Shown: positions 1 through 6,168 of the stretch, piece by piece | Position numbering within the stretch: position 1 is the first letter of the stretch | Layout of the letters: each line of letters starts with the position of its first letter | Assembly (NCBI GenBank): GCA_022567015.1 | Contig: JADFHR010000124.1 | Location: 1 to 9,403, forward strand | DNA length: 9,403 bases | Direction: 5' to 3' | Source: Pseudomonadota bacterium | Lineage (GTDB): Bacteria > Pseudomonadota > Alphaproteobacteria > Rhodospirillales > 2-02-FULL-58-16 | The notes under the pieces: generated by a model | Seen by the model: only the letters and a program-made list of their open reading frames with translations | Told to the model about the DNA's origin: nothing | Databases searched by the model: none | Translations under genes and position numbers: made by a program

Positions 1-132
1 CGCCGTTGCGGTCGCGTATGCGGCCCGTCGGAGGGCGTCGAAAAGTTTCGACGATGCGCCGCATCGCCTGCAACTTTCCTCCTGCCCGACGAGCCGCCTA
101 CGCGATCTCTATGAGTCATGATCAGCGCCCCT

Positions 133-141
133 TGGTATAAG
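133..141 (+). promoter_or_regulatory. Candidate extended -10 promoter of the histidine kinase gene
   Basis: TGG followed by TATAAG fits an extended -10 element (TGn-TATAAT with one mismatch). No good -35 hexamer lies 16-18 bp upstream. If real, transcription would start near 148, after the upstream ATG at 118 but before the ATG at 187, which supports 187 as the kinase start. Also seen in the first 186 bases: a hairpin at 36-53 (8-bp arms, 2-nt centre) and the palindrome GATGCG-C-CGCATC at 53-65. Their role is unknown. Confidence 0.3.
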
Positions 142-186
142 GCGGCGGCAACCGCAATATCCGGCCGCCGCCGGGATGGAACGATC

Positions 187-1614
187 ATGTCGGAAGCGAA
201 GTCCCATCGACCAACCGCCGCGTCAAGCCTGTCGGCGCGCCTTTTGGTGCTGACCATGTTTTTCGTCATGCTCGCCGAATTCCTCATCTACACCCCGTCC
301 ATCGCCCGATACCGAAAGGTCTATCTGGAAGAGATGATTGCCACCGCCCATCTGGCGATCCTGGCCCTGGAGGCCACCCCCGACGGGATGGTGAGCGAGG
401 AACTGGAGAGGGAGCTTTTGTTCCACGCCGGCGCCTACGGCATCATGCTGTGGCAAACCGACCGCAAGGTGCTGGCGTTGAGCGAGGCCATGCCGCCGGA
501 GGTGGACGTGACCTTCGATCTGCGCCAGGGCACGTTCCTGATGTGGATACGCGACGCCTTTCGGGCCCTGGTCCAGGACGAGAACCGGGTTCTCAGGGTC
601 ATCGGCATCTCGCCCAAGGACCCCATGACGGCCATCGAGGTGGTGTTCGACGAGACGCCCATGCGCGAAGCCATGTACGATTACTCGGGGCGCATCCTCA
701 ACCTGTCCATCGTCATTTCCCTGTTCACCGCCGGGCTTGTGTACGTGAGCCTGCAATGGCTTTTGGTGCGGCCCATGCGCCGCATCACGGCGAGCATGGT
801 AAATTTCCGCGCCGACCCCGAAGACGAACGCCGGACCATCGTGCCCAGCACCCGCGCCGACGAGATCGGCATCGCCCAGCGCGAGCTCGCCGACATGCAA
901 AAGGAACTTCGCGCCGCCCTGCGACAGAAAACCCGGTTGGCGACGCTCGGCGCCGCGGTGGCCAAAATCAACCACGACCTGCGCAACAGCCTGTCGACGG
1001 CGGTGCTGGTGTCGGACCGTCTCGCCAACATCGACGACCCCGAGGTCAAGGCGGTGGCGCCGCGCCTGTACGACGCCATGGACCGGGCCGTGAACTTGTG
1101 CAGCCAGATCCTCAACTACGTCCAGGACCCGGCGCTCAGGCTGCGTCCCACGTACTTTCACCTGCATGAGCTGGTGGCCGAGGTGGGCGCGGTCATGCGC
1201 AACCCGGAGACCCTTGGCCTGGGCGGGGGCGCGCCGGACCGGCTCGAATGGCACAACGCCGTCGCGTTCGAGTTGGACGTGGACGCCGACCGGCAACAGC
1301 TTTTCCGGGTGCTGACCAATTTGGGCCAGAACGCCCGCCAGGCCGGCGCCGGGAAGGTGACGGTCAGCGCCCGGAAAGAGGGCGACAGCGTCCTCATCGA
1401 CGTCGCCGACGACGGCCCCGGAATCTCGTCCGGGGCCCGGGAATGCCTGTTCAAGCCCTTCGCCGGGTCCGAACGCGCCGGCGGCACCGGTCTCGGCCTG
1501 GTCATCGCCCGCGACATCATGCGCGCCCACGGCGGCGACATATCTCTCGCCGAGACCGGAGACACCGGCACCACGTTCCGGTTGCAACTGCCGGTGCGCG
1601 GCCGGGCCCGCTGA
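187..1614 (+). CDS. Membrane-bound sensor histidine kinase with HAMP domain
   Basis: This is a two-component sensor kinase that autophosphorylates on a histidine and passes the phosphate to a response regulator. Numbering is from the ATG at 187 (475 aa). A membrane helix at about 18-36 and another at about 170-192 enclose a roughly 130-residue, presumably periplasmic, sensor segment that I do not recognise. A HAMP-like linker follows (about 193-245), then the phosphoacceptor H263 in INHDLRNS. The ATPase domain has the N box (LTNLGQNARQAG), G1 (DDGPGIS), F box (LFKPFAG) and G2 (GTGLGL). All catalytic boxes are intact. The reading frame opens earlier, at ATG 118, but those 23 residues are Arg/Ala-rich. 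The start at 187 has GGGATGGA just upstream and places the first membrane helix near the N terminus. No response regulator adjoins it, so its partner and signal are unknown. tam follows 5 nt after the stop. Confidence 0.9.
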   Translation: MSEAKSHRPTAASSLSARLLVLTMFFVMLAEFLIYTPSIARYRKVYLEEMIATAHLAILALEATPDGMVSEELERELLFHAGAYGIMLWQTDRKVLALSEAMPPEVDVTFDLRQGTFLMWIRDAFRALVQDENRVLRVIGISPKDPMTAIEVVFDETPMREAMYDYSGRILNLSIVISLFTAGLVYVSLQWLLVRPMRRITASMVNFRADPEDERRTIVPSTRADEIGIAQRELADMQKELRAALRQKTRLATLGAAVAKINHDLRNSLSTAVLVSDRLANIDDPEVKAVAPRLYDAMDRAVNLCSQILNYVQDPALRLRPTYFHLHELVAEVGAVMRNPETLGLGGGAPDRLEWHNAVAFELDVDADRQQLFRVLTNLGQNARQAGAGKVTVSARKEGDSVLIDVADDGPGISSGARECLFKPFAGSERAGGTGLGLVIARDIMRAHGGDISLAETGDTGTTFRLQLPVRGRAR

Positions 1615-1619
1615 GCGCC

Positions 1620-2387
1620 GTGGCCGCCTGGGATCCGTCCCAGTACCTGAAATTCGCCGGGCCCCGGGCGCGCCCGGCGCTGGATCTGCTGAACCGGGTC
1701 GAGCTGGACTCGCCCGATGCCGTGTTCGACCTCGGGTGCGGCGCCGGCAACGTCACCCGGATGCTGGCCCGGCGGTGGCCGCAGGCGACGGTCACCGGCG
1801 TCGACGGATCGGCCGAGATGCTGGCCAGGGCGCGCGCCGGGGGCGGCGGGATAACCTGGGTCGAGGCCGATCTCGCCCGATGGGACCCGCCCCGGGCGGC
1901 GGACCTGCTGTTCTCCAACGCCGCCCTGCACTGGCTGGACGGCCACGAGGCGCTGTTGCCCCGGCTTGCCGGGCGGCTCCGGCCGGGCGGCGTCCTCGCC
2001 GTGCAGATGCCCCGCAACTACGCCGAGCCATCCCATACGTGCATGGCCGAGGCCGCCGAGGCCGGGCCCTGGCGGGCCCGTCTGCACGCCGTCCTGCGCC
2101 TGCGGCCGGTGGCTTCCCCCGAGGCCTACTACGATATGCTGGCGCCCCTGGCCCGCACCCTCGACATCTGGGAGACCGTGTACACGCACGTGCTGGAGGG
2201 AGAGAACCCGGTGGTCGAATGGACCCGGGGATCGGCGCTCAAGCCCCTCCTGGACGCGCTCGAAGACGACGAGCGCCCGGCCTTCCTCGCCCAATACACG
2301 ACCCGCATCCGGGCCGCCTATCCGCGGCGCGGGGACGGCACGACCCTGTTCCCCTTCCGCCGGCTGTTCATCGTCGCCGCCTGTTAG
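1620..2387 (+). CDS. tam: Trans-aconitate 2-methyltransferase
   Basis: This cytosolic SAM-dependent methyltransferase esterifies trans-aconitate, a spontaneous by-product of cis-aconitate that inhibits aconitase. The 255-aa product closely resembles E. coli Tam (252 aa) from end to end, as recalled. The N terminus AAWDPSQYLKFAGPRARPA matches the family start. Motif I is FDLGCGAGN (about 36-44), followed by the acidic residue in VTGVDGS (D62) and VEADLARW. Further on are LLFSNAALHWL and GGVLAVQMPRN, and the C terminus is FPFRRLFIVAA. The GTG start at 1620 gives this N terminus exactly. It has no clear Shine-Dalgarno sequence and lies 5 nt after the kinase stop, so translation is probably coupled to the kinase. 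The reason for pairing with a sensor kinase is not apparent. A related SAM methyltransferase with another small-acid substrate cannot be excluded. Confidence 0.92.
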   Translation: MAAWDPSQYLKFAGPRARPALDLLNRVELDSPDAVFDLGCGAGNVTRMLARRWPQATVTGVDGSAEMLARARAGGGGITWVEADLARWDPPRAADLLFSNAALHWLDGHEALLPRLAGRLRPGGVLAVQMPRNYAEPSHTCMAEAAEAGPWRARLHAVLRLRPVASPEAYYDMLAPLARTLDIWETVYTHVLEGENPVVEWTRGSALKPLLDALEDDERPAFLAQYTTRIRAAYPRRGDGTTLFPFRRLFIVAAC

Positions 2388-2429
2388 CGGACACCCGCCG
2401 GAGGTCCGCCGGAGCCGATCACGAATGCG

Positions 2430-2469
2430 CACCGTCCTTCACAAGGCGGTGACCGTCCCTGCCCTTTTT
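2430..2469 (+). terminator. Possible weak terminator after tam
   Basis: CACCG-T-CCTT (2430-2439), loop CAC and AAGGCGGTG (2443-2451) form a 9-bp stem with one bulged T. A T5 run follows only at 2465-2469. The 13-nt gap between stem and T run makes this a poor rho-independent terminator. An 11-bp tandem containing CCGCCGGAG (2395-2403 and 2406-2414) lies just before it. Confidence 0.25.
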
Positions 2470-2490
2470 GCCCGGCCCGGCGTATGATCG

Positions 2491-2577
2491 TTGGGTCCGG
2501 TGCTGCTGGCCAAGCTGGAAGCGGCCAGGCGCATCGACGACGACGACTACGACTGGACCCTCAACGACGCGCCGTAG
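2491..2577 (+). CDS. Possible 28-residue acidic small ORF (uncertain)
   Basis: A TTG-initiated frame (or GTG at 2500) follows a stop and ends at TAG 2575-2577. It encodes MGPVLLAKLEAARR, then IDDDDYDWTLNDAP: a short amphipathic head and an acidic aromatic tail that looks more protein-like than the surrounding random frames. A good terminator follows 33 bp later (2610-2641), as expected for the end of a transcript. There is no convincing Shine-Dalgarno sequence and I recognise no family. It may equally be a decayed remnant or chance. Confidence 0.2.
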   Translation: MGPVLLAKLEAARRIDDDDYDWTLNDAP

Positions 2578-2609
2578 TTTCATACCTTGGCGACGTCGCC
2601 ATGCATAAT

Positions 2610-2641
2610 CCGCCGCCCCGGTGCAGGCGGCGGCGCATTTT
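2610..2641 (+). terminator. Rho-independent terminator
   Basis: A perfect 8-bp stem CCGCCGCC (2610-2617) / GGCGGCGG (2626-2633) has an 8-nt loop and is followed by CGCATTTT (2634-2641). It would end transcripts arriving from the kinase-tam unit, and it insulates the regulatory region of the HD-GYP gene. Confidence 0.65.
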
Positions 2642-2688
2642 GGGTTGCAAATTGCCTGCCGGGGGATGTTTCGCGCCCTTTCCCAACC

Positions 2689-2722
2689 CCCCGCGCCCGG
2701 CCGCCTCCCCGCGCCCGGCCGC
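2689..2722. repeat. Short tandem repeat, 18-bp period
   Basis: Sixteen bases, CCCCGCGCCCGGCCGC, occur at 2689-2704 and again at 2707-2722 with CT between them. The sequence is C-rich and of low complexity. Function is unknown; slippage is a sufficient explanation. Confidence 0.6.
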
Positions 2723-2756
2723 GCCGTTCCCCCGGGGCCGCGCCCACAGGGACATT

Positions 2757-2820
2757 AAACCCAGGGTTTCCGGGGCCTGCGGGCGAGCGGCGCGGCGCCG
2801 CCGGTATGGATCCTTAGGAT
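2757..2820. promoter_or_regulatory. Two single-centre palindromes upstream of the HD-GYP gene
   Basis: AAACCC-A-GGGTTT (2757-2769) and ATCCT-T-AGGAT (2810-2820) are perfect inverted repeats around one base. Measured from the start site expected for the sigma-54-like promoter downstream (about 2879), they centre near -116 and -64. The first lies where activator sites for sigma-54 promoters usually sit. Neither matches an operator I can name. Confidence 0.35.
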
Positions 2821-2851
2821 TCCCGAATTTCTTCGCCGCCGACGGGCCCGG

Positions 2852-2868
2852 TTGGCACGATTCGTGCT
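2852..2868 (+). promoter_or_regulatory. Sigma-54-type (-24/-12) promoter candidate
   Basis: TTGGCACGATTCGTGCT matches the RpoN consensus (TGGCACG-N4-TTGCW) with one mismatch. The diagnostic GG (2854-2855) and GC (2866-2867) are separated by exactly 10 nt. A start near 2879 would leave a leader of roughly 57 nt before the HD-GYP response regulator. The same bases also form a perfect palindrome, GCACGA-T-TCGTGC (2855-2867), so an operator for a dimeric regulator is an alternative reading. Confidence 0.5.
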
Positions 2869-2935
2869 CGACTCCTCATCCGGGCGTGGCAATGCCCCAA
2901 GCTCGGGCTAGCGGCGCCACAGCGGAGAGGGCTAG

Positions 2936-4036
2936 ATGAAGGACATTCACGACGCCTCGCTGAAGGCGCCGATCCTCATCGTCGACGACAATCCGGCCAA
3001 CGTCCTGCTTCTCGAAAGGATTCTCGGCGAGGGGGGATACAGGAACGTCCACACCACAACCGATCCAAAAGAGGTTGTCCAGCTCAACAACCGGCGGCGA
3101 TTCGACATCGTGCTTCTCGACATCCGCATGCCGGAGATGGACGGCTTCCAGGTCCTCGAGGCCCTGACCGATCCCATCCGCGACGACCTCCTGCCCGTGC
3201 TGGTGCTCAGCGCCGACCTGGACCCGGCAACCCGCCTCAAGGCCCTGGAGCTGGGAGCCAAGGATTTCATCGCCAAGCCGTTCGAGCGCAGCGAGGTGCT
3301 GACCCGGGTGCGCAACCTTCTCGAGGTGCGCATCCTCTATAGGCGGCACCGCTGGCAGAGCGAAATCATGGAGGCCAAGGTGCGCGAGCGGACGGATCAG
3401 CTGTACCGCACCCAACTCGAGATTGTGCGCCGCCTGGGCCGTGCCGGCGAATACCGCGACAACGAGACCGGCATGCACGTCATCCGCATGAGCAAGAGCT
3501 GTCAGGCCCTGGGCCGGGCCGCCGGCTTGAGCGCCGGGCGTTGCGAGTTGCTGCTGTACACCAGCCCCCTGCACGACGTGGGCAAGATCGGCATCCCCGA
3601 CCGCATCCTGTTGAAACCGGGGAAGCTCACCGCGGAGGAATGGAAGGTCATGAAGACCCACGTGGACATCGGCGCCAGCATTCTCACCGACCACGGGTCC
3701 GAGATCATCCGCATGGCGCGGATCGTCGTTCTCACCCACCACGAAAAGTGGGACGGCTCGGGCTATCCCAAGGGCCTGAAGGCCGAGGACATCCCCATCG
3801 AGGGCCGCATCGCGGCGCTGTGCGACGTTTTCGACGCCCTCACCTCGGAGCGCCCCTACAAGAGGGAATGGAGCGTGGAGGAGGCGCTGGCCTACGTGGA
3901 CGACAACGCGGGGCTCCACTTCGAGCCCAGGCTGGTGAGCGTGTTCAAGGAAGTCCTGCCGGAAATCCTGGTCATCCGCCAGAGGTTCTCCGACGAGGCG
4001 GCGCCGCCGCCCGAGGACCTCGCCGACGTCGCCTAG
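2936..4036 (+). CDS. Response regulator with HD-GYP c-di-GMP phosphodiesterase domain (RpfG-like)
   Basis: This is a cytosolic two-component regulator whose output hydrolyses cyclic di-GMP, usually lowering sessile behaviour in favour of motility. The 366-aa product has an N-terminal receiver domain (about 12-130) with acidic pocket D17/D18, phosphoacceptor D62, S92 and K114, followed by a helical linker (about 135-165). The HD-GYP domain has H213-D214 in LHDVGKIGIPD and the GYP motif at 276-278 in HHEKWDGSGYP. E177, H181, H213, D214, H242, H268, H269 and D297 keep the spacing of the ligand set in the trinuclear-iron HD-GYP enzymes, so it should be active. GGAGAGG at 2924-2930, 5 nt before the ATG, fixes the start. 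No kinase adjoins it; the orphan kinase upstream is a candidate partner by proximity only, since a terminator and a separate promoter lie between. It converges on lepA and overlaps it by 4 bp. Confidence 0.95.
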   Translation: MKDIHDASLKAPILIVDDNPANVLLLERILGEGGYRNVHTTTDPKEVVQLNNRRRFDIVLLDIRMPEMDGFQVLEALTDPIRDDLLPVLVLSADLDPATRLKALELGAKDFIAKPFERSEVLTRVRNLLEVRILYRRHRWQSEIMEAKVRERTDQLYRTQLEIVRRLGRAGEYRDNETGMHVIRMSKSCQALGRAAGLSAGRCELLLYTSPLHDVGKIGIPDRILLKPGKLTAEEWKVMKTHVDIGASILTDHGSEIIRMARIVVLTHHEKWDGSGYPKGLKAEDIPIEGRIAALCDVFDALTSERPYKREWSVEEALAYVDDNAGLHFEPRLVSVFKEVLPEILVIRQRFSDEAAPPPEDLADVA

Positions 4037-5835
4037 TCGTCGCCGGTCCTGAGCGCCGCCAGGAAGGCGGACTGGGGAATCTCCACCTTGCCGAACAGGC
4101 GCATGCGTTTCTTGCCCTTCTTTTGCTTGTCCAGAAGCTTGCGTTTGCGGCTCACATCGCCGCCGTAGCACTTGGCGGTGACGTCCTTTCGCATGGCGGC
4201 AACGGTTTCGCGGGCGATGATCCGGCCGCCGATGGCGGCCTGGATGGGGATCTTGAACAACTGGCGCGGGATCAAACCCTTGAGCCTTTCGCAGATGGCG
4301 CGGCCGCGGGCTTCCGCGTGGCTGGCGTGGACGATGAAGGCGAGGGCGTCCACCGGCTCGGAGTTGACCAGGATGGAAACCACGGCCAGGTCGCTTTCCG
4401 TGTAGCCGTCCATCTCGTAGTCGAAGCTGGCATACCCGCGCGACACCGACTTCAGCCGGTCGTGGAAGTCGATCACCACCTCGTTCAGGGGCAGGCGGTA
4501 GACCGCCATCGCCCGCCGCCCCGCGTAGGTCAGCTCCACCTGCACGCCGCGGCGCCCGGTGCACAGTGAGAGCACCGCGCCCAGGTGGTCGTCGGGGACT
4601 ATGATGGTGGCCTTGATCCAGGGCTCCTCGATGCGCGTAATCCGGGCCGGGTCGGGCATGTCGGCGGGATTGTGAACCTCTTTGACGGTGCCGTCGCCGA
4701 GGTGGACCCGGTAGATGACGCTGGGCATGGTGGTGATGATGTCCAGGCCGAACTCCCGCTCCAGGCGCTCGTGGATGATCTCCAGATGGAGCAGGCCTAG
4801 GAACCCGCAGCGGAAGCCCAGGCCCAGGGCGGCCGACGTCTCGGCCTCGAAATGGAAGCTGGCGTCGTTCAGGTGCAGCCTTTCCAGGGATTCGCGCAAG
4901 TCCGCGTAGTCCCCGGTATCGACCGGGAAAAAGCCGCTGAACACCACCGGCAGCGAGGGCTTGAAGCCGGGGAGCGGCCGCGCCGTGGGACGCCGGTCCT
5001 CGGTGATGGTGTCGCCGACGTGGGTATCGGCGACGGTCTTGATGGCGGCGGTGATGTAGCCCACCTCGCCCGCGCCAAGGGCGTCCACCTTGTTGGCCTT
5101 GGGGGTGAAGACGCCCACCTGCTCCACCTGATGGGTGGTGCCCGCCGCCATCATCCGGATCTTCATGCCCGGGCGCAGGACCCCGTCGTGGATGCGCACC
5201 AGGATCATGACGCCGAGGTAGGGGTCGTACCAGCTGTCCACCAGCAGCGCCTTGAGCGGCGCCGCCGTGTCCCCCTCCGGCGGCGGCAGGCGGCGGATCA
5301 GGGCCTCGAGGACGTCGGGCACGCCGGCGCCGGTCTTGGCCGAAATCAAAACCGCGTCCGTGGTGTCGAGCCCGATCACCTCGGCGATCTGTTCGCGGAT
5401 GCGCTCCGGTTCGGCGGCCTGCAGGTCGATCTTGTTCAGCACCGGAACGATTTCGTGGTTGGCGTCGATGGCCAGGTAGACGTTGGCCAGGGTCTGCGCC
5501 TCGACTCCTTGCGTGGCGTCGACCACCAGGAGCGAGCCCTCGCAGGCGGCCAGGCTGCGGCTGACCTCGTAGGAGAAGTCCACGTGCCCCGGCGTGTCCA
5601 TGAGGTTGAGCTGGTAGGTCTTGCCGTCCTCGGCCTTGTAGGTGAGGCGCACGGTCTGTGCCTTGATGGTGATGCCGCGCTCGCGCTCGATGTCCATGGA
5701 ATCGAGCACCTGGTCGCGCATCTCGCGCTCGCTCAAACCGCCGGTGAGCTGGATCATGCGGTCGGCGAGCGTCGACTTTCCGTGGTCGATGTGGGCGATG
5801 ATGGCGAAGTTGCGGATGTGGGCGAGGTCGGACAT
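4033..5835 (-). CDS. lepA: Elongation factor 4 (LepA), ribosome-associated GTPase
   Basis: LepA is a translational GTPase that binds the ribosome. It has been linked to back-translocation of stalled ribosomes and to 30S biogenesis. At 600 aa it has the normal family length (about 599). All G motifs are present: AHIDHGKST (14-22), RGITI (53-57), DTPGHVD (80-86), NKID (134-137) and SAKTG (165-169). The EF-G-like domains follow. The LepA-specific C-terminal region includes AKCYGGDVSRKRKLLDKQK and ends FGKVEIPQSAF. The start MSDLAHIRNFAIIAHIDHGK is canonical; the ribosome-binding site is weak. The stop codon overlaps that of the convergent HD-GYP gene. The NnrU-family gene lies upstream on the same strand, separated by the structured element at 5903-6168, so lepA transcription may start within or after that element. 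Confidence 0.98.
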   Translation of the reverse strand: MSDLAHIRNFAIIAHIDHGKSTLADRMIQLTGGLSEREMRDQVLDSMDIERERGITIKAQTVRLTYKAEDGKTYQLNLMDTPGHVDFSYEVSRSLAACEGSLLVVDATQGVEAQTLANVYLAIDANHEIVPVLNKIDLQAAEPERIREQIAEVIGLDTTDAVLISAKTGAGVPDVLEALIRRLPPPEGDTAAPLKALLVDSWYDPYLGVMILVRIHDGVLRPGMKIRMMAAGTTHQVEQVGVFTPKANKVDALGAGEVGYITAAIKTVADTHVGDTITEDRRPTARPLPGFKPSLPVVFSGFFPVDTGDYADLRESLERLHLNDASFHFEAETSAALGLGFRCGFLGLLHLEIIHERLEREFGLDIITTMPSVIYRVHLGDGTVKEVHNPADMPDPARITRIEEPWIKATIIVPDDHLGAVLSLCTGRRGVQVELTYAGRRAMAVYRLPLNEVVIDFHDRLKSVSRGYASFDYEMDGYTESDLAVVSILVNSEPVDALAFIVHASHAEARGRAICERLKGLIPRQLFKIPIQAAIGGRIIARETVAAMRKDVTAKCYGGDVSRKRKLLDKQKKGKKRMRLFGKVEIPQSAFLAALRTGDD

Positions 5836-5902
5836 GAGCGGGCTTTTATCATCCCGGTGGGGGGAACGCCATCCCGTTCGCCGGCGCGTCCCCAGGAGGA
5901 CC

Positions 5903-6168
5903 AGTACTTACTTTCACGATTTCGCGTATCATACGATCGCGTTTCCCGTTCCCTCGGCAGGAGGGGACGCGCGGGCGATGGGGACCCATCGGCAAGCGTT
6001 CCCGACGCCCCGAGGGAGCGGGAAACGCGACCCGAAGGGCGGTCTTGCGAGGCCCCCGGACGTCGTCGCGCGCCGCTTGTGGTGCTCCAGCACCACGGCG
6101 CGCCGCGCTCCTAGCCGGAAACCTCGCAAGACCGTCGTATGGTGCGCGAAATCGTGAAAGTAAGTACT
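5903..6168 (+). repeat. 266-bp palindromic three-way-junction element (MITE-like or structured RNA)
   Basis: The outer arms 5903-5936 and 6135-6168 pair over 34 bp: the outermost 24 are identical in inverted orientation, and the inner 10 have two T/G positions. Inside are two independent branched hairpins. Arm A has 5938-5957 with 6010-6029 (20 bp, one T/G), then 5963-5970 with 5996-6003 (8 bp, one G/T), then 5976-5982 with 5985-5991. Arm B has 6040-6052 with 6122-6134 (13 bp, perfect), then 6056-6059 with 6115-6118, 6068-6074 with 6097-6103, and 6079-6086 with 6089-6096. About three quarters of the bases are paired. No credible protein is encoded. Both ends carry AGTACT, so a TA target duplication (as made by IS630/Tc1-type elements) is possible but unprovable here. 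It lies between lepA and the NnrU-family gene and supplies part of the latter's stop codon. Strand is assigned from the wobble pattern. I recognise no named family. Confidence 0.8.

Noticed and set aside
223..1587. Long minus-strand open frame opposite the histidine kinase
   Set aside because: Its translation is Gly/His/Val-rich with no domain, and it mirrors a kinase with every catalytic box intact. GC-rich coding DNA often leaves antisense frames open.
2484..2939. 151-codon plus-strand frame in the gap before the HD-GYP gene
   Set aside because: Pro/Arg/Ala-rich, crosses a strong terminator and the promoter region, and has no recognisable motif.
2876..4564. 562-codon minus-strand frame across the HD-GYP gene and the end of lepA
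   Set aside because: It is antisense to one well-supported gene and in the wrong frame of another, with composition typical of shadow frames.
4852..6114. 420-codon plus-strand frame opposite lepA
   Set aside because: It is antisense to canonical lepA; the protein is low-complexity Val/Gly/Asp/His and runs into the palindromic element.
5903..6168. Complete insertion sequence
   Set aside because: It has IS-like inverted ends but is too short for a transposase and no frame in it resembles one; a non-autonomous element or structured RNA fits better.
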